Shown piece after piece: positions 17,477 through 25,542 of a stretch of 64,000 bases of DNA. Within the stretch, counting starts at the first letter, position 1; the number at the start of each line of letters is the position of its first letter. The DNA is from Afipia sp. Its GTDB lineage: Bacteria > Pseudomonadota > Alphaproteobacteria > Rhizobiales > Xanthobacteraceae. Where the stretch lies: positions 62,001-126,000 of the forward strand of contig JAFKER010000011.1 in assembly GCA_017308595.1 (NCBI GenBank). The letters run 5' to 3'. Under the pieces are notes generated by a model, which did no database searches, was not told where the DNA came from, and worked only from the letters and a program-made list of their open reading frames with translations. Both the position numbers and the translations under genes were made by a program.

Positions 17477-18763
17477 TCACTCCGCCTTCGGAGGGCCATC
17501 ATAGGCAATGCCGCGCATCACCGCGGCGTTTCCGAATTTCTTTCTGACATTATCCATCGCACGTTCGGCATGAGCGGAGCGGCGGTCCAACAAGTCCTGA
17601 TCGTCGGCTTCCGAGCCCGGCTTCAGCGCGCTCACGCCTGCTCCGATCAGGCGATACGCGGTGCCGTCGATTTCGCGGCTGAGCATTTCGCGCACGGTCC
17701 CGAATATCCGCGTCGCCAGTTGGGTCGGGACTTGAAGCGATTGCGAACGCGTGCGCTGGCGGAAATCCGCGGTTTTCAGCTTCAGCGTGATGGTCGAGCC
17801 GGAAAGGTCGCCGCTCTTGAGACGCGCTGAAACACGCTCGCATAGCCGCCATAGAATCTTCTCCAGCGTCGGAAAATCCCGGACGTCAGATTCGAGTGTG
17901 GTTTCATTTGAAATCGTCTTCGCGCCGCGATCGGCGACAACCTTGCGGTCGTCTACGCCGCGCGCCAGGCGCCACAGCCGCCGTCCTTCGGGACCGAACT
18001 GTTTCATCAGCTCGGTCTCGTCCGCGCGCTGCAGATCCTTGATCACGCGGAAACCACGCTGTGCGAGTTTCTCCTGCGATGCGGGGCCGACGCCGTAAAT
18101 GAATCCGACGGGCCTTTCGGCAAGCATCTCGCGCGCCTCGTCCTGATCCAGCGCGGCAAAGCCGCGCGGCTTGTCGAGGTCCGATGCGATCTTGGCAAGA
18201 AACTTGTTTACCGACAGACCGACCGACACGGTGATGCCGAGGTCGCGTTCGACCTGGGATGCGAATCGCGCCAGCACCTTCGCGGGAATCATGCCGTGGA
18301 CAAGTTCGGTTCCGCGCAGATCAAGGAACGCCTCGTCAATGGAAAGGGGTTCGACCAGTGGGGTGAGGGCCATCATCGCCTGACGAACCTCGCGGCCGAC
18401 GCGGACATACTTCGCCATATCGGGCCGCACCACGACAGCGGAGGGGCAAAGATCCAGTGCCTTGAACATCGGCATGGCGGAGCGCACGCCATACGTGCGG
18501 GCGATGTAACAGGCCGCCGACACCACGCCGCGCTTGCCGCCGCCGACGATCACGGGTTTGTCAGCAATGTCCGGGTTATCCCGCTTCTCGACGGTTGCAT
18601 AGAACGCGTCACAATCGATATGCGCGAGTGCCAGAGCCGCGAGCGTGCGGTGACGGAGCAGACGCGGCGAGCCGCACGCCGCACAGCGCATGACCTTGCC
18701 TGCCGCGTCCGACAGGCAGTCGCGGCAGAAACCCGGCGGAACGCTAGGCGAGTGGTCGTTCAT
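17477..18763 (-). CDS. dinB: DNA polymerase IV with N-terminal Cys-pair extension
   Basis: A 428-residue Y-family translesion polymerase. Catalytic features: AHIDCDAFYATVE (Asp50), SIDEAFLDL (acidic pair) and a little-finger domain with VPTQLATRIF. An extra N-terminal ~45 residues carry two CxxC pairs (Cys13/16 and Cys27/30), a probable zinc ribbon absent from E. coli DinB but common in this group. A terminal beta-clamp motif is not obvious. ATG 18763 follows the DUF3572 stop by one base, so the two are probably co-translated. It may be induced with the SOS response, but no LexA box was identified. Confidence 0.92.
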   Translation of the reverse strand: MNDHSPSVPPGFCRDCLSDAAGKVMRCAACGSPRLLRHRTLAALALAHIDCDAFYATVEKRDNPDIADKPVIVGGGKRGVVSAACYIARTYGVRSAMPMFKALDLCPSAVVVRPDMAKYVRVGREVRQAMMALTPLVEPLSIDEAFLDLRGTELVHGMIPAKVLARFASQVERDLGITVSVGLSVNKFLAKIASDLDKPRGFAALDQDEAREMLAERPVGFIYGVGPASQEKLAQRGFRVIKDLQRADETELMKQFGPEGRRLWRLARGVDDRKVVADRGAKTISNETTLESDVRDFPTLEKILWRLCERVSARLKSGDLSGSTITLKLKTADFRQRTRSQSLQVPTQLATRIFGTVREMLSREIDGTAYRLIGAGVSALKPGSEADDQDLLDRRSAHAERAMDNVRKKFGNAAVMRGIAYDGPPKAE

Positions 18764-18764
18764 A

Positions 18765-19049
18765 TCAGTCCCAGCGCGGGTCCAGCACCTCGCGCGCATT
18801 GGCAACGGCTTCCGGCGTCAGTTGTGAAGAATCAGCAAAGGCCTTCACGGTGGCGTCATCACGCACGATGAAATCGAGCACGCCGGCGAGGAATTTCGGG
18901 TCGGCTGCAGCGGTCCGGAGGGTCTGTGGGCCTATACCGCTCTCGGTCAGGAACAACCCCAAGCGTTCAGGGTCGGAAGCCAGGAAGGAAAGCGCCTGAA
19001 TGGCAACAAATTCAGCAACTTCCTGCGGATTTTTGGGGCCCTTTGTCAT
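18765..19049 (-). CDS. DUF3572 family protein
   Basis: A 94-residue helical protein of the DUF3572 family, restricted to alphaproteobacteria. It matches in length and in the motif AEFVAIQALSFLASDPERLGLFL plus the terminal LDPRWD. Its stop is one base from the dinB start, suggesting an operon with the polymerase. It is divergent from divK. Function is unknown; the link to DinB is positional only. Confidence 0.85.
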   Translation of the reverse strand: MTKGPKNPQEVAEFVAIQALSFLASDPERLGLFLTESGIGPQTLRTAAADPKFLAGVLDFIVRDDATVKAFADSSQLTPEAVANAREVLDPRWD

Positions 19050-19175
19050 TGATCGTGTTTGCCTTTCCGTAACTTATCGTCTCTATTTTGCGCCCATATT
19101 GCCCGAGTCACGACGGCGTGGCGAATTCAATGGTTTCAGCACGTACGGGCATTTTGCGGGAATTGGAGGGCCAGG

Positions 19176-19541
19176 ATGGCCAAAACCGTCCTGATCGTGG
19201 AAGACAACGAGCTCAATATGAAGCTCTTCCGCGATTTACTGGAGGCTCATGGGTATCAGACGGTCGGCACACGCAATGGGGTGGAAGCACTCGATCTCGC
19301 GCGTACGCACCGGCCCGATCTCATTCTTATGGATATCCAGTTGCCTGAGGTTTCCGGTCTCGACGTGACACGCTGGATCAAGGCGGATGTCGAACTGCGC
19401 GCGATTCCCGTTGTTGCAGTGACGGCCTTTGCGATGAAAGGCGACGAAGAACGTATCCGCGAGGGCGGGTGCGAAGCGTATTTGTCCAAGCCGATATCGG
19501 TTGGAAAGTTTATTGAGACGGTTCGACGGTTTGTCGGCTAG
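19176..19541 (+). CDS. divK: single-domain response regulator DivK
   Basis: A 121-residue receiver domain with no output domain. The phospho-acceptor is Asp53 ([13 protein letters not shown]), with the acidic pair in VEDNELN and Lys in LSKPI. In Caulobacter and relatives DivK is a diffusible regulator phosphorylated by DivJ/PleC that controls the cell-cycle kinase CckA and cell polarity. ATG 19176 follows GGAGGG; the frame opens earlier without homology. pleD follows at 18 bp, the classical divK-pleD operon. Confidence 0.95.
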   Translation: MAKTVLIVEDNELNMKLFRDLLEAHGYQTVGTRNGVEALDLARTHRPDLILMDIQLPEVSGLDVTRWIKADVELRAIPVVAVTAFAMKGDEERIREGGCEAYLSKPISVGKFIETVRRFVG

Positions 19542-19559
19542 GAAAGTTTGGAGACTTCA

Positions 19560-20933
19560 ATGTCCGCGCGCGTTCTGGTCGTTGACGATGTTCTCGCCAA
19601 CGTAAAGCTGCTCGAAGCGCGGCTGTCCGCCGAATACTTCGACGTGGTGACGGCAAATTGCGGAATGCAGGCTCTCGAAATCTGTGAACGCGCGGAATGC
19701 GACATCGTTCTGCTTGACGTGATGATGCCTGACATCGACGGGTTCGAGGTTTGCCGTCGCCTGAAGTCGAATCCGAAAACCCACTTCATTCCGGTGATCA
19801 TGGTGACGGCGCTCGATAGTCCGTCTGATCGTGTGCGCGGACTTGATGCCGGCGCCGATGACTTTCTGACCAAGCCGGTTTCCGATGTCGTCATGATCGC
19901 CCGCGTTCGATCGTTGACCCGGCTGAAGATGATGACCGACGAATTGCGCATGCGCGCAATCACATCACTCGAGATCGGCGTCAATGCGCCCGAGCGCGAG
20001 GCCGTTGCCGATACGGGCAGGGGCGGCCGAGTTCTGCTGGTGGACGACCGGCCGTCATCCTATGAGCGGCTTGCGCCGGTGCTGGCGACCGAACACCACG
20101 TCGACGTCGAGCCGAATCCGGCGGAGGCGTTGTTTCATGCCGCTGACGGAAACTACGATCTTTTGATCGTCTCGCTGGGCCTTGAGAATTTCGATGGCTT
20201 GCGGCTTTGCAGTCAGGCGCGTTCGCTGGAACGCACGCGCAGCGTGCCGATCCTCGCCATCGCCGATGCCGACAACAACGCGCGGCTCCTGCGCGGGCTG
20301 GAAATCGGGGTCAACGACTACCTGCTGCGCCCAGTGGACAAGAACGAACTGCTCGCGCGTGCGCGAACGCAAGTCCGCAAGCGCCGCTATACCGATCATC
20401 TGCGCGATAACGTACAGAACTCCATTGAAATGGCGATTACCGATCCGCTGACCGGGCTGCACAACCGCCGCTACATGGAAAGCCACCTTTCAACGCTCGC
20501 CGAGCAGGCCGCGATGCGCGCCAAGCCGTTGGCGTTGATGATGCTCGACATCGATTACTTCAAGTCGATCAACGACAATTACGGCCACGATGCCGGTGAC
20601 GACGTGCTGCGCGAATTCGCGGTGCGTATCCGCAAATCGATTCGGGGAATCGATCTGGCCTGCCGTTTCGGCGGCGAGGAATTCGTGATCGTCATGCCGG
20701 AGACCGATCTGCATGTGGCGGGGATGGTGGCTGAACGACTGCGCCGCTCGATCGCTGGAGAACCGTTCTCGGTCGAGAAAGGTGCGAAGCGCATTGAGGT
20801 GACGATTTCGATTGGTATTTCGACCCTTGAAACCAAGGGTGAGCCGATCAGCACTGTCCTCAAGCGTGCCGATCAGGCGCTATATCGCGCCAAGCACGAT
20901 GGCCGTAACAGGGTCGTGGCCGCCGCGGCCTAA
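19560..20933 (+). CDS. pleD: diguanylate cyclase response regulator PleD
   Basis: A 457-residue protein with two receiver domains (phospho-acceptor Asp53 in the first; the second, about 155-275, is degenerate) and a GGDEF-type cyclase domain with GGEEF at about 371-375, which makes cyclic di-GMP. An inhibitory I-site RxxD is visible five residues before it (RGID, about 362-365). PleD acts at the cell pole in the swarmer-to-stalked transition of relatives. GGAG precedes ATG 19560. It is co-transcribed with divK. Confidence 0.95.
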   Translation: MSARVLVVDDVLANVKLLEARLSAEYFDVVTANCGMQALEICERAECDIVLLDVMMPDIDGFEVCRRLKSNPKTHFIPVIMVTALDSPSDRVRGLDAGADDFLTKPVSDVVMIARVRSLTRLKMMTDELRMRAITSLEIGVNAPEREAVADTGRGGRVLLVDDRPSSYERLAPVLATEHHVDVEPNPAEALFHAADGNYDLLIVSLGLENFDGLRLCSQARSLERTRSVPILAIADADNNARLLRGLEIGVNDYLLRPVDKNELLARARTQVRKRRYTDHLRDNVQNSIEMAITDPLTGLHNRRYMESHLSTLAEQAAMRAKPLALMMLDIDYFKSINDNYGHDAGDDVLREFAVRIRKSIRGIDLACRFGGEEFVIVMPETDLHVAGMVAERLRRSIAGEPFSVEKGAKRIEVTISIGISTLETKGEPISTVLKRADQALYRAKHDGRNRVVAAAA

Positions 20934-21073
20934 TCCTGCAGCCGCCAAAGCCATTCCCACGGGGCATATCCGTCGATGACAGCTCTTGGGCGCGAATGCG
21001 GCTGCGGTTCTTTGCGTCAGATCAATGAGCGCGTTTGGTCATAAGTTAGGTTAGGCGATCAGGAGAGATCGTC

Positions 21074-21952
21074 ATGGCCACCAGGGATTTCCTGCTTCCG
21101 CTCGTCAGCTATCCGAAGCCGCCGACAAAGGCTGCAATCGAGTCGGTTTTTCGTCTTAGCGAAAGCCTTCTGGCGCCGGATCATCCCAACGGGAATCGTT
21201 CAACGATTACCCAGCGCGTTTCCGCCGTGGTGTATGAGATCGAGATCGAGACGGGCCTCTATTTCGAGGGGGCGCATATTGGCGAGTTTCTCGAACGGGA
21301 AGCGGGAAAGAGCGCGGCCAACGCACAGCAACTCGTCCGCAGCTTCGAAGAGGTTGCCGCCAACCACAATGTGATGCACCGCTGCCATGTCGAGCGCCGG
21401 ACGCCCTATGACATGACGCGGAATCTGATCGAGGCGGCGCGGCTCCATCATGTCACCGTCCAGCCGCTTCGGAAGGATACCGAAGACCAGTTCGATCTTG
21501 CTGAAAAGCTCATCTTTGAGTCCGGCCGTCCCGTTCTGATTTTTCCGGAGGAGCCGGTGCGGCCGCTGGCGACGGCGATCCACACCGCTGCCGTCGCGTG
21601 GGATGGCAGCCGGCAGGCAGCACGCGCTGTCGCGGATGCCTTGCCATTCCTCCGGCGCGCAAGGACAGTGAGGGCATTCACAGCGACGGACGACAAACCG
21701 CTCTCGTCGGCGCAGAGCCAGCAATTCGTGGAATATCTCGCAGGTTTTGGAATCGAGGCGATCCACGAAGACGTCAAAAAAACCGATCAGCATTCGATCG
21801 GCAGCTTCATGGAATCCTACGTCGCATCCCGCGAGATCGATCTTCTGGTGATGGGCGCTTATGGCCACTCCCGTTTGCGGGAGTTCATTCTCGGCGGGGC
21901 CACACGCTCGATTCTGGCGAATCCTCCGTGCTGGACCCTGTTGTCCCACTGA
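21074..21952 (+). CDS. universal stress protein family protein
   Basis: A 292-residue protein with a tandem USP fold. The C-terminal half keeps the nucleotide-site pattern DLLVMGAYGHSRLREFILGGATRSIL (G-x2-G-x9-G-S/T); the N-terminal half is divergent. Such proteins bind ATP/AMP and act in stress survival, often under low oxygen or starvation. The ATG follows AGGAGAGATC. No partner is obvious; the LysR remnant follows. Confidence 0.88.
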   Translation: MATRDFLLPLVSYPKPPTKAAIESVFRLSESLLAPDHPNGNRSTITQRVSAVVYEIEIETGLYFEGAHIGEFLEREAGKSAANAQQLVRSFEEVAANHNVMHRCHVERRTPYDMTRNLIEAARLHHVTVQPLRKDTEDQFDLAEKLIFESGRPVLIFPEEPVRPLATAIHTAAVAWDGSRQAARAVADALPFLRRARTVRAFTATDDKPLSSAQSQQFVEYLAGFGIEAIHEDVKKTDQHSIGSFMESYVASREIDLLVMGAYGHSRLREFILGGATRSILANPPCWTLLSH

Positions 21953-21992
21953 TCCCGAAGGGGCGCTATTGTCGGGGACGATGATACTTCTC

Positions 21993-22015
21993 GCATAATT
22001 CGTTTTGGATTATGC
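21993..22015. promoter_or_regulatory. inverted repeat of LysR-operator type
   Basis: GCATAAT, a 9-nt spacer, then ATTATGC form perfect 7-bp arms 9 bp before the start of the LysR remnant. The T-N11-A style symmetry is typical of LysR-family autoregulatory sites. Confidence 0.45.
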
Positions 22016-22024
22016 TGACGTATC

Positions 22025-22198
22025 ATGAATATTTCCGACATCGAAGCCTTTGTCGCCCTCGCGGAAACCGGTTCCGTCAATCGCGCGGCCATTCGCTTGC
22101 ACATCACTCAGCCTACAACGCGGTTTGTTTGGTCGATCACGCGATATCCAAACGCAAAACGGGGCCGAAAGGCCCCGTTTTCGTTCAATGACTATTGA
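22025..22198 (+). pseudogene. truncated LysR-family regulator remnant
   Basis: ATG 22025 opens a 57-codon frame. Residues 1-33, NISDIEAFVALAETGSVNRA then AIRLHITQP, are the N-terminal helix-turn-helix of a LysR-type regulator, but homology stops just after QPTTR and the frame runs into the rpmG terminator hairpin. Normal LysR proteins are about 300 residues, so the effector domain and part of the DNA-binding domain are missing. It is almost certainly non-functional. Confidence 0.75.
22156..22181. terminator. rpmG terminator hairpin
   Basis: AAAACGGGGCC (22156-22166), loop GAAA and GGCCCCGTTTT (22171-22181) form a perfect 11-bp stem-loop with T tracts on both strands. It lies 22 bp beyond the rpmG stop on the minus strand. 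Confidence 0.85.
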
Positions 22199-22203
22199 AG
22201 GAA

Positions 22204-22371
22204 TTACTTGATCTTGGCTTCGCGAAACTCGACGTGCTTCTTCGCGACCGGATCGTACTTCTTCTTCACGAGCTTGTCGGTCATCGTGCGCGAGTTCTTC
22301 TTGGCGACGTAGTAGAAGCCGGTGTCGGCGCTCGAAACGAGTTTGACCTTGATGGTGACCGCTTTGGCCAT
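22204..22371 (-). CDS. rpmG: 50S ribosomal protein L33
   Basis: A 55-residue basic ribosomal protein of the large subunit. [20 protein letters not shown] and [18 protein letters not shown] are diagnostic. It has no zinc-binding Cys pairs (the C- paralogue type). ATG 22371 was chosen at the conserved MAKA start; the frame opens 22 codons earlier. Both flanks hold decayed genes. Confidence 0.97.
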   Translation of the reverse strand: MAKAVTIKVKLVSSADTGFYYVAKKNSRTMTDKLVKKKYDPVAKKHVEFREAKIK

Positions 22372-22467
22372 GTTCAGAACCTCGGATGTCAGGAATCGGT
22401 AGCAGTCCAGACAGGCCGGGCCGCGTTTGGGCCGCAACCTAGCTCCGAACGCCCCAAAGTCAAGGTT

Positions 22468-22890
22468 TCAGGCCGGATTATTCGAAAACCGGCCCCTGTT
22501 CCGGGTGGTTTTCGCGCCCGAAATGCCCGGCAGCGGTAAATAGGCGCTGAAAGGCTGTTCAGCGGCGCTCACGGCGTCCACGGGCTCGAAAAACCGGTTT
22601 CTGGCCCTTTGCAGGCCGAGATTTTCCCCCAGCGTGCGGCCTTCGTACTTCTTCCGGAAGAGGCCCCGTTGGTGCGGTTCCGGCACGATCTTGTCCACGA
22701 AATCGTCCAGCCCCTGTGGCAGGAACGGAAACACGATGCCGAAACCGTCAGAGACCTCGGTCACCAGCTATTCTTCCATCTGGTCGGAGATCGTGGTCGA
22801 GGTCCCGATGAACGAGAGGCCGCCATAGCCGCCGACGTTTTGGGCGAGTTGGCCACCCGATTTGGCGGGGCATTTGTTCTCGGTCCGCCA
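22468..22890 (-). pseudogene. C-terminal remnant of an NtaA/SoxA-type flavin monooxygenase
   Basis: Read on the minus strand, this stretch gives GGYGGLSFIGTSTTISDQME, then E, an in-frame TAG, then LVTEVSDGFGIVFPFLPQG, DDFVDKIVPE, RGLFRKKYEGRTLGENLGL. That is the C-terminal ~120 residues of FMN-dependent two-component monooxygenases (nitrilotriacetate/dibenzothiophene monooxygenase family, usually ~440 residues), where the TAG replaces a normally conserved Trp codon. The N-terminal three quarters are absent; the remnant begins right after the stop of the TolA-like gene, in the same frame. Confidence 0.75.
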
Positions 22891-22893
22891 GCT

Positions 22894-23742
22894 CTATCCG
22901 CCTCTGAAATCCTTCGGCGCGAAGCTAAGGTCAAGCATGCGCCACTGGTCATAACGATCGGCGGGCAGCATCGCGTAAGGTTGGCACTTCGCGAGGGCAT
23001 CCATCGCGCTTCTCATCAGGGCGGGACCTTTTTCAGAAGCGCTGGCCTCGATCAGAATTGGTTCGGCTGCGAGTGTGCCATCCCGGCGGAACGCCACGCG
23101 CAAAACAACTGAAACATTATCCGTTGGCGAGACTGAGCGCGGCAAGGTCGAACATGTTTTCAGATGCGCACGAAGAGCCACTGCATCTTCGCGCGAGATA
23201 TTTGCCTTTGCCGTTGCCTTGGCGTCGAAGTTTCCTGCTGCGCCTGCATCGGGAAGGGTGAACATCATGCCGAATTGGGACGTGATATCGGGGGCCGCAG
23301 TCGGCACATCCTGCTGCGGCTGTGCCGGGGGTGGCATCTGGGGCTGAGCCTGCTGCTGAGGTTGCGCTTGCGGCTGCTGTTGCGGCGGAGCAGGCTTGGG
23401 CTGTTCAGCCGGTTGTTGCTGCTGGAGAGCGGCCTGTTTTGTGTCCTGTTTCGGTTTTGCAGCAGGGGCGGGAGGCTCTGCGGGCTGTTGCTGCGCGCTG
23501 TCCTGCTGCTGCGCGGCCTGTTCCTGAGATTTTTCCTGGGAGTTCTCTTGAGCCTTTTCGTCCAGCGTCGGGAAGGAGTAGTCAGGCTCCTTGGGAAGCG
23601 GCGGTGCCTCCTCCGGCGTGACGATGTCGATGGTGATGGCTTCGGCCGTCGTTGGCTCGAACGGGCGCACGCCCGCGAGCAGAAGCCAGGCTGTCAGGGC
23701 CGCAACATGTGCGGCAACCGATATGGCGGCGCCGGTACGCAT
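22894..23742 (-). CDS. TolA/TonB-like periplasm-spanning protein
   Basis: A 282-residue protein with one N-terminal membrane helix (about 5-24), a long Pro/Gln/Ala-rich stretch (about 60-165) able to span the periplasm, and a C-terminal globular part (about 185-275; CSTLPRSVSPTDNVSVVLRVAFRRDGTL, then a second Cys) resembling the TolA/TonB C-terminal fold. This layout suggests energy transfer from the inner to the outer membrane or envelope tethering. No tolQ/R, exbB/D or pal lies nearby, so its partners are unknown. Confidence 0.75.
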   Translation of the reverse strand: MRTGAAISVAAHVAALTAWLLLAGVRPFEPTTAEAITIDIVTPEEAPPLPKEPDYSFPTLDEKAQENSQEKSQEQAAQQQDSAQQQPAEPPAPAAKPKQDTKQAALQQQQPAEQPKPAPPQQQPQAQPQQQAQPQMPPPAQPQQDVPTAAPDITSQFGMMFTLPDAGAAGNFDAKATAKANISREDAVALRAHLKTCSTLPRSVSPTDNVSVVLRVAFRRDGTLAAEPILIEASASEKGPALMRSAMDALAKCQPYAMLPADRYDQWRMLDLSFAPKDFRGG

Positions 23743-23836
23743 ACAATTGTGGTTCGCCTGTCCCGGCGGACGTTTCGCCGCCTTCGAAGGTCAGCATATC
23801 AGCCCGCGCGGGCGCAAGAAACCACAACCCTGTGGA

Positions 23837-24304
23837 TCACGTCTCGCTGAGGACAGCCGCGATCATCGCACCGACCGCCATATCGTCCTGTTGCCCGAAA
23901 CCGTGATGATACACGGTGCCGTTGCGGCGGATCAGGATCAGGGTCGGTGTTCCTTGCATGCCGTAAGTTGCCATGGTGACGGGGACCGGCGTGTCTTCAC
24001 CCGCGGTGTCCACGCCGATCGGGAAGGTGAGACGGTTTTCGTGCACAAATGCCTTAAGCGATACCGGCGTCATCGCGGCATGATGTTCGAAAACGGTGTG
24101 CAGGCCGATCACCTGCAAGTCCGAATTCCGGAACATATCGTGTGCACGCTGGGTCTGCGGCGTGCCGTGGGACACGCAGCCCGGGCACAGCATCTGAAAG
24201 GCGTGAAGCAGAACCGGCCGCCCGCGCAGGCCCGCGAGCGTCAGAGGCGTATCGGTGTTGAGCCATTCCGAGACCGACAGTTCAGGCGCAATGTCGATCG
24301 TCAT
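23837..24304 (-). CDS. thioredoxin-fold (redoxin/TlpA-like) protein
   Basis: A 155-residue thioredoxin-fold protein. The redox motif is CPGC (Cys40, Cys43) after RPVLLHAFQML; the cis-Pro region is GMQGTPTLILI. No signal peptide is seen, so it is probably cytosolic. The CPGC pair and AhpC/TSA-like core suggest a thiol reductase or peroxiredoxin-related role. It lies 19 bp after the NUDIX gene on the same strand, probably in the topA-rnr-DUF983-NUDIX run. Confidence 0.82.
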   Translation of the reverse strand: MTIDIAPELSVSEWLNTDTPLTLAGLRGRPVLLHAFQMLCPGCVSHGTPQTQRAHDMFRNSDLQVIGLHTVFEHHAAMTPVSLKAFVHENRLTFPIGVDTAGEDTPVPVTMATYGMQGTPTLILIRRNGTVYHHGFGQQDDMAVGAMIAAVLSET

Positions 24305-24323
24305 GACAACTCCGCGGTCAGCC

Positions 24324-25058
24324 TCAGATCACGTCCCGCTGCATTTTGCCGCTATAGAAGTGGAAAAAGGGTACTTCGGCGACGTGTGACAGCGGTCCCA
24401 GAGAGAGGCGCTTGTCGAGTTCGCGCAGCACCATCTTGGTCATCTGATGCAGGTCCGCGAGAGACAGTGAACCGAGCTCAACCCAAGCAAGCTCAACGAG
24501 CTCGGCATCCGCATGGACGACGCCTTCAATACGGTGGGCGATGGCAGATGCGTCCGCAGTGAAGAATCGCGTGTCGAAGCGTCGGACGCGGCCGGGTGGT
24601 GTGATGGCGCGGGCGATCAGGAACAGGCCGGACGGATCAGGTAACAAACCCGCATCCGCGAAAGGCTTCCATTCGCCGGTCAGCTTCGACGCCACGCCAT
24701 TCATGCGCGTGGGCTTGCGCCCAAGGCAAAGTCCGGTTTCTTCGCAGGCCTCGCGAATGGCCGCGACGGCCAGCGCGCGGGCGCGGGCAGGGGCAATCTT
24801 CGGGCTGCCGCTGATCAGCTTTTTCTCCAGCGCCTTCGGAATCTCTGCCGCGACGGGAATGCGATTGTCCGTTGCGTCGACGCGCCCGCCGGGAAACACG
24901 AATTTTCCCGGCATGAAGACAACATTGTCATGCCGTTTGCCGACCAGCACCTTGGGAACGCTTCCGCTGCGATCGACAAGGATCAGCGTCGCGGCGTCTT
25001 TCGGGCGGCGGTATGGATGACTGTCGTCTTCTTTTTCTTCTTTCTCGGGCTCGCTCAT
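24324..25058 (-). CDS. NUDIX hydrolase
   Basis: A 244-residue protein of the NUDIX superfamily. The core is FVFPGGRVDATDN followed by an insertion of ~35 residues and AAIREACEETGLCLG, i.e. a Nudix box with the REACEETG signature and a long insert typical of the NUDT19-like/CoA-type branch. These enzymes cleave nucleoside diphosphates linked to another moiety. The ATG overlaps the stop of the DUF983 gene by four bases, indicating translational coupling. Confidence 0.88.
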   Translation of the reverse strand: MSEPEKEEKEDDSHPYRRPKDAATLILVDRSGSVPKVLVGKRHDNVVFMPGKFVFPGGRVDATDNRIPVAAEIPKALEKKLISGSPKIAPARARALAVAAIREACEETGLCLGRKPTRMNGVASKLTGEWKPFADAGLLPDPSGLFLIARAITPPGRVRRFDTRFFTADASAIAHRIEGVVHADAELVELAWVELGSLSLADLHQMTKMVLRELDKRLSLGPLSHVAEVPFFHFYSGKMQRDVI

Positions 25059-25522
25059 TTGACCACGTTCAGCTTCGCAATCGTGCCTTCTTCAACATCC
25101 GCGGGGCGGCTCTCATCGAAGCCATGCATGCGGAACGCCCATTGCAACCCGACCACGGCGCCCTTGACCGGCTGCAACAGGACGAGAGACGAGGCGAAGG
25201 TGATCGGCAGATAGAACGCCAGTTGCACCAGCATCGATGGCGCGTAATTGGTTTCGATCCACAGCGCGATCGGCACGATGATGTGGCCGACGATTACGAT
25301 GACGAGGTAGGCAGGAAGGTCGTCAGCGCGGTGGTGGCTCAGGTTTTCGCCGCACACCGAGCATTTGTCCGTGACCTTCAGGAAGGCGCGGAAGATTTTG
25401 CCTTCGCCGCAGTTCGGGCAGCGGCAGCGCAAGCCGCGCGCCATTGCCTGCCAGACATCGCGCTTCGGCAGAGCCTGCGTTGCCGGGGTCCATGTTGCTG
25501 CGGGCGTCGTGCGGCTATCCAT
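25055..25522 (-). CDS. DUF983 family membrane protein
   Basis: A 155-residue DUF983 protein. It has two CxxC knuckles (RCRCPNCGEGKIFRAFLKV and CSVCGE), likely a zinc ribbon, then two transmembrane helices (LPAYLVIVIVGHIIVPIALW and LVQLAFYLPITFASSLVLL). The family is widespread in alphaproteobacteria and of unknown function. It lies between rnr (20 bp) and the NUDIX gene (4-bp overlap). Confidence 0.9.
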   Translation of the reverse strand: MDSRTTPAATWTPATQALPKRDVWQAMARGLRCRCPNCGEGKIFRAFLKVTDKCSVCGENLSHHRADDLPAYLVIVIVGHIIVPIALWIETNYAPSMLVQLAFYLPITFASSLVLLQPVKGAVVGLQWAFRMHGFDESRPADVEEGTIAKLNVVK

Positions 25523-25542
25523 GATTTCTCCTTTGAAGGACG

